DNA of 64,000 nucleotides from Methanomicrobiales archaeon (GTDB lineage Archaea > Halobacteriota > Methanomicrobia > Methanomicrobiales > Methanospirillaceae). The stretch is taken from NCBI GenBank assembly GCA_025358115.1, contig JANYKQ010000078.1:1-64000 (forward strand), given 5' to 3'. This document shows, one piece after another, positions 8,787 through 19,955 of this stretch. The translations under genes and the position numbers were made by a program. The notes under the pieces are model-generated. The model saw only the letters and a program-made list of their open reading frames with translations. It was not told the origin of the DNA and ran no database searches. Positions within the stretch are counted from its first letter, which is position 1, and each line of letters opens with the position of its first letter.

Positions 8787-11639
8787 TCATCGCACCCGGG
8801 TATGCGGCTTATCGATCAGCCGGTACATTCCTTTCGGCACGGTGATCTCAAACCGCGAACCTTTTCCGGGCTCACCGGTCTCCCGGATACCGATATCGGT
8901 AATTTCAAGGATCTCATGGGCAACAAAAAGACTCATGCGGGAATTTTTCCCGTACCCGCGCCGGAAGATCTTCTCTTTCTCTTCTGCCTGGACACCAACA
9001 CCATCATCTTCACAGATAATGAGCAGGTTATCCGCATGTTTATTCATGGAGAAACGGATCCGGGTAATCTTTTTACCGTGACGTATGGCATTTTCCAGCA
9101 GGTTGAAAAATACCTTGGCGATCAGCGGGTCGGCATACAGTTCTATCCCCCCGGGGATCTCATTATCGATCCGGACCTGTCCCGGCGAAATTTCTTTAAC
9201 CGCGGAATTCACGAGCTCCCCGACATCCAGCCAGACAATGGTATTGAGCCCGATATTCTCATAGGACTTGGTCAGTTTGATCAAAGAGGAGATCTGGTCC
9301 CCCGAGGCATTGATCTTCTGGAAATAATCAGTAAAGGCATCGGCCGGCTGTTCTCTCTCCAGCCGGCTGATGTACCCCCGCAGGATGGTGAGCTGGTTGT
9401 TGATATCGTGCCGGGTGACCGTTGAGAAGAGATTGAGTTTCTTGTTGGCCATCTTCGATGCATTTTCTGCCCGCTTGCGTTCGGTGATGTTCTCGAACAT
9501 GGTGATAAAAAATCCTTCTTTCTGGCTGTACACCGTAATGGAGAGATGCGACTCCAGCTGGGGCAGGTAGGTCTCAAACTTCTCGGTCTTTCCGGTCCGG
9601 GAGACCCGGTTATAGATCTCGAGCAGTTCGGGATTTGACTCATGAATGCCGGGGATAACTTCGCTGATCCTGCGCCCTGCCACTTTTTTTAACCCGGTCA
9701 GTTTCCCGAATGCACTGTTGACTTCAATATAGACAAAATCCACGGGCATGGTGCGATCATACAGGATTTTGCAATACGCGTATCCTTCGAGCATATTTTC
9801 AAAGAGCGAATGGTAGCGCTCCTCGCTCTCCCGCAGCGTCTCTTCAGCCAGCTTCCGTTCGGTGATGTCGGTGGAAATGCCCATCAGGCCGCAGATCCTG
9901 CTGCTCCCGGGTTCCTCGTAGATAGGAGTCTTGAGATCCCAGTACACACGCCGCCCTCTCCCGGCATGGTCAACATTGATCTCCTCGTTCGTCTGTTCGC
10001 CCCGCAACACACGCGAGTCTATCTCCTGGAGACGCCTCACGGATTCCGCTGGGAAAAAGCGGGTATCATCGCAACCAATAACTTCCTCGTCGGTTGTTGC
10101 CCCGAACAACTCCCGGGTCAGCTGGTTGACATAGACATACCGGGACCGGGTATCTTTCATGTAGACATGCACCGGAACCAGGTCGAGCGCTTCGCGGAAA
10201 CGCTGCGCCTCGACAACAGTCTCCTTTAACCTCAGCTCCACCTGCCTGCGCTCGGTGATGTCCTTTGCAAAACAGCAGCAGTACTGTTTATCCTTGAACT
10301 CAAGGTAATTGAGAACCATCTCAACAGGAATCTCAATTCCCTGGCGCGTCCGGAGTATGGTCTCAAAGGTGTACTGCTGGTCCCGCTTGATGATCTCCCA
10401 GATATCATCCCAGGGGACGGGAAAAATACCTTCGAAGAGATCCTTAAAGGATTTTGAGATTACATCCTGGTACTGGTACCCCAGGACCTGCTGGGCTTCC
10501 TTGTTCATGTACACAAACCGGCCATTCTGGCCGATCCAGGTGATCATGTAGGAAGCATTGTCCATGGCAAACTGGGTGAAGGTGAGCTGGAAATTGGTCT
10601 TCTCGTGGCTGGAGATCTCTTCATAGAGCTGCTTGTTCAAATCCTGGATGTCTGCAATACGATTCTGTTTTAAGCTCTCTATCTCTTCAGTGCTCCGGCT
10701 TACTTTCTGTTCAAGTATTTTAATCTCGGTGATGTCAAGACCATTCCCCAGGTACCCGTCCGGATTCCCGTTCTGGTCAAACAGCATCCGGAATTTCCAC
10801 CTCTGCCACTGTGAATCCCCAGCCGGTGTAATCACCTTGAATTCCAGCAATGCAACCGGATCGGAATCATCCAGGGAGAGGAGGCAGTTTTTGATCTTTT
10901 TGTACTCAACGTCAGGAATAGGTGGTCGCCAGTTCTGGCCAATGAGATCGGCCTGGGTTTTTTGCAGGAGATTACTATAGGCCCGGTTAACGTACGTCAG
11001 GGTCCCGTCAGGGGCAAACCGGCAGATATATTCTATCCACTCCAGCCCGGAGGGGAACTCACCCTTTCCATTTTCGGTAATTTTTTCCGGGGCAGCTTCC
11101 TGGATAAAATCAACAATCAGGGAAACACCATTGTAACCATTCTCAAAAAAGACCGGGCTGACGGTAAGCATACAGGAAATATCCCGGTCACCAATCTTGA
11201 GGGATGCTGAGGTTTTGGATTCATTTCCCCGGATCCCGTCTTTGATCAAATCCGGCAGACCTGGCTGACTCTGCACGGCAAAGGGAAGTTGTTCCAGGGT
11301 CTTTCCGATAATCTCTTTTTTTGTAATTTTTAACAGGGTTGTAAACGAATCATTGATATCTGCAGCGGTCAGGTTCTGGTAAAAAATGATCACATGACTT
11401 TTGGTCAGCTTGAGAACTGCAGTGGCAGGCAGCTTGTTTGCAATGCAATAGATCTTTGCCGTCCCGATCCGTTTGAGGGTTACCCGGCCTGCCATCTGGA
11501 GCATATCCATGTATTTTGCAACCGAATTACGGTTCATATCAAGCATTTCTGAAATACTTCTGATGGCCAGTCCTTCCGGATGTTCAGACAGAAGGTTCCG
11601 GATTGTAGAAATTTCATCAGGGTATTTTTCAACAGCCAT
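8787..11639 (-). CDS. soluble sensor histidine kinase with N-terminal winged-helix/HTH and about five PAS domains
   Basis: N-terminal HTH (EISTIRNLLSEHPEGLAIRSISEMLDMNRNSVAKYMDML); PAS repeats; H-box TRHDINNQLTILRGYISRLE; N-box NLLENAIRHG; EDDGVGV; internal start at 11639 preferred. Confidence 0.87.
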   Translation of the reverse strand: MAVEKYPDEISTIRNLLSEHPEGLAIRSISEMLDMNRNSVAKYMDMLQMAGRVTLKRIGTAKIYCIANKLPATAVLKLTKSHVIIFYQNLTAADINDSFTTLLKITKKEIIGKTLEQLPFAVQSQPGLPDLIKDGIRGNESKTSASLKIGDRDISCMLTVSPVFFENGYNGVSLIVDFIQEAAPEKITENGKGEFPSGLEWIEYICRFAPDGTLTYVNRAYSNLLQKTQADLIGQNWRPPIPDVEYKKIKNCLLSLDDSDPVALLEFKVITPAGDSQWQRWKFRMLFDQNGNPDGYLGNGLDITEIKILEQKVSRSTEEIESLKQNRIADIQDLNKQLYEEISSHEKTNFQLTFTQFAMDNASYMITWIGQNGRFVYMNKEAQQVLGYQYQDVISKSFKDLFEGIFPVPWDDIWEIIKRDQQYTFETILRTRQGIEIPVEMVLNYLEFKDKQYCCCFAKDITERRQVELRLKETVVEAQRFREALDLVPVHVYMKDTRSRYVYVNQLTRELFGATTDEEVIGCDDTRFFPAESVRRLQEIDSRVLRGEQTNEEINVDHAGRGRRVYWDLKTPIYEEPGSSRICGLMGISTDITERKLAEETLRESEERYHSLFENMLEGYAYCKILYDRTMPVDFVYIEVNSAFGKLTGLKKVAGRRISEVIPGIHESNPELLEIYNRVSRTGKTEKFETYLPQLESHLSITVYSQKEGFFITMFENITERKRAENASKMANKKLNLFSTVTRHDINNQLTILRGYISRLEREQPADAFTDYFQKINASGDQISSLIKLTKSYENIGLNTIVWLDVGELVNSAVKEISPGQVRIDNEIPGGIELYADPLIAKVFFNLLENAIRHGKKITRIRFSMNKHADNLLIICEDDGVGVQAEEKEKIFRRGYGKNSRMSLFVAHEILEITDIGIRETGEPGKGSRFEITVPKGMYRLIDKPHTRVR

Positions 11640-11932
11640 TGTATGAGAGATAAATTCCAAGGAAGTATTTAAATCTTTATTTTTGCCAAGCAGAAATGCC
11701 ATGCAGATAGTCTGATTTATATTTCCTTTTACTATATTGCCAACTACTTCCCGGGGAAAAACCCCATTGAATGACGGTTCTCCGGGATGACACTATGCGG
11801 AGCATGAACAAAATCCATCGGGTTTTTGATGGGAATCAAAAAGCACTGCGGGACAGATACCCGGTCAGAAATGTATGATCTCTGTCCGTCACGTGCATGG
11901 ATTATCTGAATCAAACGAGAGGTTGAGGGTGA

Positions 11933-14900
11933 ATGAGTTTTATTGATGATATAAAAATCGGGAAGAAACTCCTTGGCGGATTTCTTATAGTAATCCTGTT
12001 GCTCGTAGTTGTTGCAATGGTCGGGTATACCAGTATGGGAAGCATGAGTGCGAATTCTGCAAAGATCTACAATGACCGGACGGTCCCCATTGACCAGCTG
12101 GGCGTTATAGCTGCGGACATGCAGCAGATGCGGGCTGAAATATACCGGTATATTTACGTACCGACTGCAAGAGCGGATCTTGAACTGACCACGATTCCTA
12201 ACCTGCGGGCCGATATCAGCAAGACCATGGATGCATACCGTTCATCGCCAAACCTGCTGCCGGAAGAGAAAGCCAGCCTGGCGAAATTTGATACCGCATA
12301 TGCGGAATGGAACCGGCAGTACGATGCAACCATAGCAGCAGCCAAAGCAAATGACAAGGCTGTCTACGAGGCACAGTTACTGGCGGGATCACCGCTGGTC
12401 AATGCACGGACAGACACGGTTGCTGCCTATAAATCCCTGCTTGCAATAAATGTCAAGGAAGCAGATGCACTCAACAAGGCAAACGGAGCGCAGGCCACCG
12501 GCAGCAGCATGATGATGATAATCGCGGTCATTGTCGCGGTGATTGCCGGCCTTGGCATTGCAATGTACCTTTCAAAGAGTATCACCGGGCCTATCGATCA
12601 GGTTTCCAGCAATTTAAGGGAGATGACCCGGGGTCACCTCAAAAACCGGCTGAGACTGACACGGAAGGATGAGATTGGCGAGATGGCAGCGTCAATGGAT
12701 ATCTTCTCAGAAGACCTGCAGGTGCATGTGATTGGTTCTCTGGACAGGATCTCAAAATGTGACCTGGCCATCGACCTCAAGATCAAAGATCCCGATGACG
12801 AGATTACGCCCATCATCATGCTGTCGGTCAAGTCGCTCAATGATATGATGCGCGAGACCACGATGCTGACCAATGCCGCCATGGAAGGCCACCTGGATGT
12901 GCGGGCTGACCCGGCAAAGTTCCAGGGATGCTACCAGGAGATCCTTGTCAACATGAACAAGACCCTTGATGCGGTTATCGGACCGCTCAATGTAGCAGCG
13001 GAATATGTTGACCGGATCAGCAAGGGAGACATCCCGGCCAGGATCACCGATAAGTACAACGGCGATTTCAACGAGATAAAGAACAACCTCAACAACTGTA
13101 TCGACAACATCAACGCACTGGTTGCCGATGCCGGGATGCTCCGGGCTGCAGCAATTGAAGGCAAACTCGCAACGCGGGCTGATGCGGGCAAACACCAGGG
13201 CGATTTCCGGAAAGTCGTACAGGGTGTTGACGATTGTCTTGATGCAGTCATAGGGCCGCTCAATGTTGCCGCAGATTACGTAGACAGGATCAGCAGGGGG
13301 GCAATGCCCCCGAAGATCACCGACCCCTACAACGGCGACTTCAATATCATCAAGAACAACCTCAACAACTGTATCGACAACATCAACGCTCTCGTGGTTG
13401 ACGCGAACATGCTCGCGAAAGCTGCAGTGGAAGGAAAACTCGACACCCGGGCAGATGCCGGCAAACACCAGGGCGATTACCAGAAGATCGTCAGGGGGGT
13501 CAATGAATGTCTCGACTCGGTGATAGGACCGCTCAATGTGGCAGCCGAATATGTTGACCGGATCAGCAAAGGTGACATCCCGACCAGGATTACCGACAAT
13601 TACAACGGTGACTTCAACGAGATCAAGAACAATCTCAACAACTGTATCGATGCGGTCAATGCACTCGTAGCCGATGCCGGGATGCTCGAGAAAGCAGCCG
13701 TTGACGGTAAGCTCGCAACCCGGGCGGATGCAGCCAAACACCAGGGCGATTACAAGAAGATCGTTGTCGGTGTGAACAACTGTCTTGACTCCGTTATCGG
13801 ACCGCTCAATGTTGCAGCAGATTACGTGGATAAGATCAGCAAGGGAGCCCTCCCGAAGAAGATCACCGACCCGTACAATGGCGACTTCAATGTCATCAAG
13901 AACAACCTCAACAACTGTATCGACAACATCAACGCTCTCGTGGCAGACGCGAACATGCTCGCAAAGGCCGCAGTGGAAGGCAAACTCGATACCCGTGCTG
14001 ATGCCGGCAAACACCAGGGCGACTACCAGAAGATTGTTATCGGGGTGAACAACTGCCTTGACTCAGTTATCGGACCGCTCAACGTGGCGGCCGAATATGT
14101 TGACCGCATCAGTAAAGGCGACATTCCAACCCGGATCACCGACAACTACAACGGGGACTTCAACGAGATCAAGAACAACCTCAACAACTGTATCGACGCG
14201 GTCAATTCACTCGTTGCTGATGCAGGTATGCTTGCAAAGGCAGCGGACGAAGGCAAATTAAAGACCCGGGCAGATGCCAGCAAACACAGCGGAGATTACA
14301 AGAAGATCGTTGATGGAGTCAACCAGACGCTTGACTCGGTGATCGAACCGGTCAACGAAGCCCTCCGGGTTTCGAAAGGCTATGCAACGCAGGACTTCAC
14401 CACCCGCGTAGATCCAAACCTCAAGGTACCCGGAGACTGGCTGGCATTCAAAGAGGCTTTGAACAATATCGGAATCGCCGTGTCGGCTGCGGTAACCAAC
14501 ATTGGTTCGCAGGTGACCGACCTTGCGGCAGGCGCCGAAGAGGCTAATGCAAGTGTCGAGGAAGTCACGGCAGGTGCCGGCCAGGTTGCAAAGAACACCG
14601 GCGCGGTCAGCACCAATGTTGAGAAATCCATGGCGGGTATCTCACAGGTACAGAAGGCCATGGAAGATCTCTCCCGCACCATCCAGGAAGTTGCCACCCG
14701 GGCCGATGTAACGGCAAAACTCGTGCAGGACACAACCTCTTACAGCAAAGAGGGAATGGACCTTGCAAGGAAGACCGAGAACGGCATGCAGGGCATCACC
14801 AAATCCTCGAATGAAGTCAACACCATCATCCTCGAGATCAAGGGACAGATGGACAAGATCAGCGAGATCGTCAACCTCATCACCGACCTGGCCAACCAGA

Positions 14901-15415
14901 CGAACCTGCTTGCCCTCAACGCAGCCATCGAAGCCGCACGTGCCGGCGATGCCGGGCGCGGGTTTGCGGTTGTGGCAACGGAAGTCAAGTCACTCGCCGT
15001 CGAGTCCCGGGCTTCGGCCGAGAAGATCGCCGAGATGATCAGCAATCTCCAGACCCAGACCAACCATGCCGTAGATGCAGTCGCCTCATCGAACACCGGA
15101 GTGAAAACAGGCAGCGAAGCCCTGCAGGAAACCCTGAACAGTTTCTCCAAGATCGTAGAATCCATCGACCAGGTAAGCAAGAACGTCAGCGATGTAGCTG
15201 CTGCTGCTGAAGAACAGGCGGCTTCGGTTGAAGAAGTGACAGCCAGTGTGAATGAAGTCGGCGGACTGATGCAGAGCACGGCAAAGGAGTCAACCGATGC
15301 TGCTGCCGCCAGCCAGGAGTCGGCAGCCGCGATTGACCAGATCTCAAAGGTCATTGGCAATGTGAACAACATTGTCGACAAAGTGACCAAAGAAGTCTCG
15401 CGGTTCAAGTGCTAA
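11933..15415 (+). CDS. methyl-accepting chemotaxis protein with N-terminal sensor, HAMP and an array of HAMP-like repeats
   Basis: two TM segments, HAMP, five 91-aa repeats, hairpin tip [45 protein letters not shown]. Confidence 0.95.
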   Translation: MSFIDDIKIGKKLLGGFLIVILLLVVVAMVGYTSMGSMSANSAKIYNDRTVPIDQLGVIAADMQQMRAEIYRYIYVPTARADLELTTIPNLRADISKTMDAYRSSPNLLPEEKASLAKFDTAYAEWNRQYDATIAAAKANDKAVYEAQLLAGSPLVNARTDTVAAYKSLLAINVKEADALNKANGAQATGSSMMMIIAVIVAVIAGLGIAMYLSKSITGPIDQVSSNLREMTRGHLKNRLRLTRKDEIGEMAASMDIFSEDLQVHVIGSLDRISKCDLAIDLKIKDPDDEITPIIMLSVKSLNDMMRETTMLTNAAMEGHLDVRADPAKFQGCYQEILVNMNKTLDAVIGPLNVAAEYVDRISKGDIPARITDKYNGDFNEIKNNLNNCIDNINALVADAGMLRAAAIEGKLATRADAGKHQGDFRKVVQGVDDCLDAVIGPLNVAADYVDRISRGAMPPKITDPYNGDFNIIKNNLNNCIDNINALVVDANMLAKAAVEGKLDTRADAGKHQGDYQKIVRGVNECLDSVIGPLNVAAEYVDRISKGDIPTRITDNYNGDFNEIKNNLNNCIDAVNALVADAGMLEKAAVDGKLATRADAAKHQGDYKKIVVGVNNCLDSVIGPLNVAADYVDKISKGALPKKITDPYNGDFNVIKNNLNNCIDNINALVADANMLAKAAVEGKLDTRADAGKHQGDYQKIVIGVNNCLDSVIGPLNVAAEYVDRISKGDIPTRITDNYNGDFNEIKNNLNNCIDAVNSLVADAGMLAKAADEGKLKTRADASKHSGDYKKIVDGVNQTLDSVIEPVNEALRVSKGYATQDFTTRVDPNLKVPGDWLAFKEALNNIGIAVSAAVTNIGSQVTDLAAGAEEANASVEEVTAGAGQVAKNTGAVSTNVEKSMAGISQVQKAMEDLSRTIQEVATRADVTAKLVQDTTSYSKEGMDLARKTENGMQGITKSSNEVNTIILEIKGQMDKISEIVNLITDLANQTNLLALNAAIEAARAGDAGRGFAVVATEVKSLAVESRASAEKIAEMISNLQTQTNHAVDAVASSNTGVKTGSEALQETLNSFSKIVESIDQVSKNVSDVAAAAEEQAASVEEVTASVNEVGGLMQSTAKESTDAAAASQESAAAIDQISKVIGNVNNIVDKVTKEVSRFKC
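12974..14338 (+). repeat. five tandem in-frame 273-bp (91-aa) HAMP-like repeat units, alternating A-B-A-B-A
   Basis: gt(t/c/g)at(a/c)gg(a/g)ccgctcaa recurs at 12974, 13247, 13520, 13793 and 14066; protein VIGPLNVAA(E/D)YVD(R/K)IS(K/R)G. Confidence 0.97.
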
Positions 15416-15429
15416 AAGGGGGGTAAGGA

Positions 15430-16029
15430 ATGTCAAAAGTCACCTCAGCAGCAGAAGAGGAGAATCATTCCCCTTCACCCGCTGCACATGGCCAGGCTGT
15501 AATGGAAAAAAACCCGGTTGTGAAGGATAAAAAGACTGGGCAGCATGAAAAAGGCATGCTGCAGGTTGTTGAGTTCCTGCTCGGAAACGAGCAGTATGCA
15601 GTTGATCTCTTCGATGTCAAGGAAGTAGTTGAGTACACAACCATCACCCAGCTTCCCAACAGCGCCTCCTACATGAAAGGCATCATCGATCTACGGGGCG
15701 AGATCACGACAATCGTGGACTTAAAAGAACGCCTGCATATCATTGCAACAACCGAAACAAAGGACGAAAACAGCAGGATCATTGTACTGGACGAAAAGAT
15801 CACCCGGGCAAAGACCGGGATCATGGTTGACGATGTAACCTCAGTCTCAACCTTCGATTTTAGTGACATTGACAAGACGTCCACCGGTGATGCCAATGAA
15901 GATACTGCAATTCTTGGGATCATCAAAAAGAAGGTCAAGGACAAGGAACACGAGAAGAACGAGCTGATCATCTGGATCGATATCAAGTACCTGCTCAAGG
16001 ATATCGGCGAAGGGATGACACTCACGTAA
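15430..16029 (+). CDS. cheW: CheW-family chemotaxis coupling protein
   Basis: VEFLLGNEQYAVDLFDVKEVVEYTTITQLPNSASYMKGIIDLRGEITTIVDLKERL. Confidence 0.92.
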   Translation: MSKVTSAAEEENHSPSPAAHGQAVMEKNPVVKDKKTGQHEKGMLQVVEFLLGNEQYAVDLFDVKEVVEYTTITQLPNSASYMKGIIDLRGEITTIVDLKERLHIIATTETKDENSRIIVLDEKITRAKTGIMVDDVTSVSTFDFSDIDKTSTGDANEDTAILGIIKKKVKDKEHEKNELIIWIDIKYLLKDIGEGMTLT

Positions 16030-16050
16030 ATTTTCTGGAGCGGGGATTAG

Positions 16051-16284
16051 ATGAATTCGATCATACCGGAAACCCAGGGTATCGTAACCATTGAAGGACT
16101 GGACAGGGAGCAGAAGGAAAAGGCCCGGAGAAATGCAGCACTCTGGATACAATATTCATGTCTTTCAATCGGCCGGATCTATGGAACAGAACTCCTCGAT
16201 AACGGGGGACTGGCGACCGTAACGTCTGAAGTATCGGTTGCCTGCCATACTACAGCAGGGCAGGTAACATGGGGGGATAGCTGA
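16051..16284 (+). CDS. small hypothetical protein downstream of cheW
   Basis: 77-aa ORF 21 nt after cheW; no recognised family. Confidence 0.35.
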   Translation: MNSIIPETQGIVTIEGLDREQKEKARRNAALWIQYSCLSIGRIYGTELLDNGGLATVTSEVSVACHTTAGQVTWGDS

Positions 16285-16468
16285 AACAGGGAATCATTTA
16301 CCGTAAGGGAAATTTCTGCATACACAAAAGTCATCCGGTAAAATGCTGTGTTTATTAAAAAGAATATTTCTTTTTTTGTAATTCGACACAACATTTTTAA
16401 CAGACCGGAGGAAAACGGCATGAAATTTCCTGTTTTAAGGAAAACATCCTGAAAAAAATTCAACTATC

Positions 16469-18034
16469 ATGAGGAAAACGATGAAACCAAAAAAAACAGC
16501 GGCCGTACCCACAAAAAAAACTGAAAAACATGTTGAGAAAGGAACAGAAACACTCCCGGAAACAAAGGACAGGCATGCTGGGCAGAACGTTTGTTTCGGG
16601 TTTGAAGTGCACCAGCCGTTCCGGCTCAACCGGCACTTCTCACCCGACCCAAAGGCGAAAAAAAGTGATCTGCCTGCACTCTATTTTGATACGCTGAACA
16701 AGGAGGTACTGGAGCGGGTATCGGAGAAATGTTATGTACCCGCTACTTTAAAGATCCTGGAAAAAATTGACGAGGGATTCCGGTGTTCTTTTTCCTTTTC
16801 CGGAACATTAATCGAGCAGCTGGAAAAGTGGCAGCCCGATGTCCTCTCCCTTTTCGATGCCGTTGCCCGGCATAAAAATACCGAGCTGCTCGGGCAGACC
16901 TATTACCACAGCATAGCCGGTTGCTTTGGCGATAAGGCGGAGTTCATCGAGCAGGCAAAGATGCACACCGACCTGATGTATGATCTCTTCAAAACCCGTC
17001 CCACGGTCTTTGAAAATACCGAGTTCACGTTCAATAACCAGATAGCCACCCTGGTAAAAGAGATGGGCTATGCCGGCATCTTCACCGAAGGGGTAGATCG
17101 CATCCTTGGCTGGAGAAGCCCGCACCACATCTACAGCTGCAATGATCTTCCTGTCCTCCTGCGCGATGTCCAGCTTTCCGATGACATCGCCTTCCGGTTT
17201 GCCAACCAGGGCTGGGACAAGTACCCGCTCCGGGCAGATACCTATGCAGGCTGGTTGTCAGGTACGCAGGGGGATGTCACTAATATCTTCCTGGATTATG
17301 AAACATTCGGCGAACATTTCTGGGAAGATACCGGGATCTTTAATTTCCTCTCCCATCTTCCCGCTGAGATGGAGAACCGGGGGGTTAAAACCCTCCTGCC
17401 CGGCGAGGTCTTAAAAAAGTACTCCCCGGTGGGAACACTGGATGTGCACGATACGATCTCGTGGGCCGATATAGAAAAAGATGCTTCGGCCTGGATGGGC
17501 AATGAACGGCAGCACACTGCCTACTCGGCAGTCCAGAAGGCAGCTGCATATGCCGGGGACAAGTCGATCTGGCGGTATCTCACCACCAGCGACCACTTCT
17601 ACTACATGGCCTCCAAGTACGGCACCTGCGGCGAGGTGCACAACTACTTCAGTCACCACGAGGCCGAGGATGCATTCAGGACCTATATGGCAGTCCTGGC
17701 TGATTTTGAAAAACGTAACATCAAGGTTATGAAGAACCGCGGGTCGGCAAAGACATTGCGGACGCTTAATCCCGAAGAGGCTTTCCATTTCACTTCGCCT
17801 TCCGGTTATATCGGGTACGCGGCTTACAGCCTTGACCAGTTCACCGACCAGCTCCGGGTAGTACCGGGCGACTCAGTCCAGTACCACCAGGAGCGGGATG
17901 ATATCGCCAACTGGATCCTGCATACCCTGGAGGATGAAAAACTGGCTGAAAACGTGAGGGGAAACAAGGACCGGCAGGAACTTCTGAAGATTATCAATGA
18001 GAGGAGAGAGCAGTTATGGAGTCACTTAACGTAG
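16469..18034 (+). CDS. glycoside hydrolase family 57 (alpha-amylase-type), copy 1
   Basis: CFGFEVHQPFRLNRHF, FENTEFTFNNQ, FLDYETFGEHFW, SDHFYYMASKYG. Confidence 0.92.
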   Translation: MRKTMKPKKTAAVPTKKTEKHVEKGTETLPETKDRHAGQNVCFGFEVHQPFRLNRHFSPDPKAKKSDLPALYFDTLNKEVLERVSEKCYVPATLKILEKIDEGFRCSFSFSGTLIEQLEKWQPDVLSLFDAVARHKNTELLGQTYYHSIAGCFGDKAEFIEQAKMHTDLMYDLFKTRPTVFENTEFTFNNQIATLVKEMGYAGIFTEGVDRILGWRSPHHIYSCNDLPVLLRDVQLSDDIAFRFANQGWDKYPLRADTYAGWLSGTQGDVTNIFLDYETFGEHFWEDTGIFNFLSHLPAEMENRGVKTLLPGEVLKKYSPVGTLDVHDTISWADIEKDASAWMGNERQHTAYSAVQKAAAYAGDKSIWRYLTTSDHFYYMASKYGTCGEVHNYFSHHEAEDAFRTYMAVLADFEKRNIKVMKNRGSAKTLRTLNPEEAFHFTSPSGYIGYAAYSLDQFTDQLRVVPGDSVQYHQERDDIANWILHTLEDEKLAENVRGNKDRQELLKIINERREQLWSHLT

Positions 18035-19155
18035 CCTTCTTCTGCTGGGAATCAATGTATGCCGAGCGGGTTGGCGGTCTTGCCAGTGCAGCAACCAACC
18101 TTGCAGAGACCCTGGCAAAGAACCATGACGTGCATTACTATACCCGGGGGGCGATGCCGGACCAGACCATCAACGGCGTCAGGTACCATTACTGCCGGCC
18201 CCAGGGGGGAAATACCCTGCAGTACTGCGAGGATATGAGCAACCAGATGGTGGAGCAGTTCCACCAGACCGAGCGGGAGGGGAGATTTGATATCCTGCAT
18301 TTCCATGACTGGCACCCGATAACGGCCCTCCACCGGCTCCAGGACCGGGACACCATCCTCACGTTCCATTCAACGGAGTACGGCAGAAACGGTAACCAGC
18401 ACGGGGACTGGTGGGAGTATAAGGAGATCTCTGGCAAGGAATGGTATGGCGCGCTGATTGCAAAGAGGGTTACTGCCGTTTCCTCTGTCACGAAACGTGA
18501 GGTCATGCAGATCTATAATGTCCCGGATGAGAAGTGCGACGTGGTTCCCAATGGCATTGTTCCACAGCAGTACCGGGCCCATCTCGATGCCGGAGAGGTC
18601 AAACGATCCTATGGTATCCACCCCTATACTCCGCTCATCCTGTTCATCGGGAGACTGGTGTACCAGAAAGGACCCGATCTCTTCATTGAGGCGATACGAA
18701 AAGTATGCCAGCACCGCTGGGACGCGAAGGTGATTGTTGCCGGTGACGGGGGAATGCGGCAATACCTCCAGAGCAGGGCGCATGATCTTCCGGTAAATTT
18801 TGTAGGGTATATCCAGGATTCTGAGTACATCCGTCTCCTCAATGCATGCGATCTTGTCGTGATTCCAAGCCGGAACGAGCCGTTCGGTCTTGTTCTGCTC
18901 GAAGCATGGAGTGCCGAGAAACCGGTTGTTGCCTGTGATGTCGGGGGCCTCTCTGAGAACATTGACTCGTTTGTCAACGGGATTAAAGTCTGTCCTGAAG
19001 CTGATTCACTGGCATGGGGGATCAACAGCATGATGGGTGACCCGGCAAAAGCCCGGGTAATGGGCAGACAGGGCAGGAATAAAGTGGACCGGCAGTTCCT
19101 CTGGGACCCGGTTGCCCGGCAGATGACGGATACATACTCGCGGGTAGTAGCATGA
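18016..19155 (+). CDS. GT4-family glycosyltransferase (glycogen synthase-like), copy 1
   Basis: AFFCWESMYAERVGGLASAATNLAETL, FIGRLVYQKGPDL, PSRNEPFGLVLLEAWSAEKPVVACDVGGLSE; 19-nt overlap with GH57. Confidence 0.92.
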   Translation: MESLNVAFFCWESMYAERVGGLASAATNLAETLAKNHDVHYYTRGAMPDQTINGVRYHYCRPQGGNTLQYCEDMSNQMVEQFHQTEREGRFDILHFHDWHPITALHRLQDRDTILTFHSTEYGRNGNQHGDWWEYKEISGKEWYGALIAKRVTAVSSVTKREVMQIYNVPDEKCDVVPNGIVPQQYRAHLDAGEVKRSYGIHPYTPLILFIGRLVYQKGPDLFIEAIRKVCQHRWDAKVIVAGDGGMRQYLQSRAHDLPVNFVGYIQDSEYIRLLNACDLVVIPSRNEPFGLVLLEAWSAEKPVVACDVGGLSENIDSFVNGIKVCPEADSLAWGINSMMGDPAKARVMGRQGRNKVDRQFLWDPVARQMTDTYSRVVA

Positions 19156-19955
19156 ATGCGGTACGAAGTAATCCCCGGCCCTGTGAAGGAAACCCGGTTC
19201 CGGTCAAATGGAGTGGCCGGTTGCCGGCACCCGTGATTCGGGATGCAGGTGAACTTTGGGACGTTCTGGCGGACCCGGTTTGCGCCTGTACCGGCCCGGC
19301 CTATTACATGTACCGTGACGTGGCAAAATCTTCAGAAGACCGCAGGTGGCTTTGTGACCATGAGATCCGCTTCGATATCACGGTAATTCCCCCAAAGGAC
19401 CTCTGTGGCGAATATATGAAGACCAAGGGACATTACCACCCGGAAAACCCGTCCGGTGCCGGCTACCCGGAGATCTATGAGGTGCTTGAGGGAAATGCAC
19501 ACTTCCTCCTCCAGACAGAGGATGTCAGGGATGTCGTTATGATCCTGGCAAAAACCGGAGACATTGTGATCATCCCCCCGGGATATGGTCATGTCACGAT
19601 CAATCCTTCCCGCACTGAAGTCCTCCAGATGGCTAACCTTGTTTCGTCCGCATTTCAAAGCAGGTACCAGGCGTATGAGGAGCTCCACGGCGCAGCATTT
19701 TACGAGATGTCCATGGGGATATTTGCGAAAAATCCGTTTTATTCACCGGGGGCCCGGTTAAGATTTATCAGAACGGGCCAGATTCCTGCGGTCAAAGGTT
19801 CGGCCTTAGATCCACTCTATCAACTTGTTGAACAACGGTCACCCGTACTTGACTTTCTCAACCATCCCGAAGAATACCCGGTATTCTCTGCTACATTTCC
19901 GGTGGGAAATTCATTTGTTGACAGTATCGGAGTGGCAGGGAAACGGACAGAATGA
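19152..19955 (+). CDS. cupin-type glucose-6-phosphate isomerase, copy 1
   Basis: GEYMKTKGHYHPENPSGAGYPEIYEVLEGNAHFLLQ cupin metal-binding motif. Confidence 0.9.
   Translation: MNAVRSNPRPCEGNPVPVKWSGRLPAPVIRDAGELWDVLADPVCACTGPAYYMYRDVAKSSEDRRWLCDHEIRFDITVIPPKDLCGEYMKTKGHYHPENPSGAGYPEIYEVLEGNAHFLLQTEDVRDVVMILAKTGDIVIIPPGYGHVTINPSRTEVLQMANLVSSAFQSRYQAYEELHGAAFYEMSMGIFAKNPFYSPGARLRFIRTGQIPAVKGSALDPLYQLVEQRSPVLDFLNHPEEYPVFSATFPVGNSFVDSIGVAGKRTE

Noticed and set aside
12752-14014. 420-aa minus-strand ORF
   Set aside because: Antisense to the MCP repeat array; its own repetitiveness just mirrors the plus-strand repeats.
12974-14338. CRISPR or transposon interpretation of the periodic repeats
   Set aside because: Units are 273 bp, contiguous and in frame within one MCP coding sequence; no spacers, no terminal repeats.
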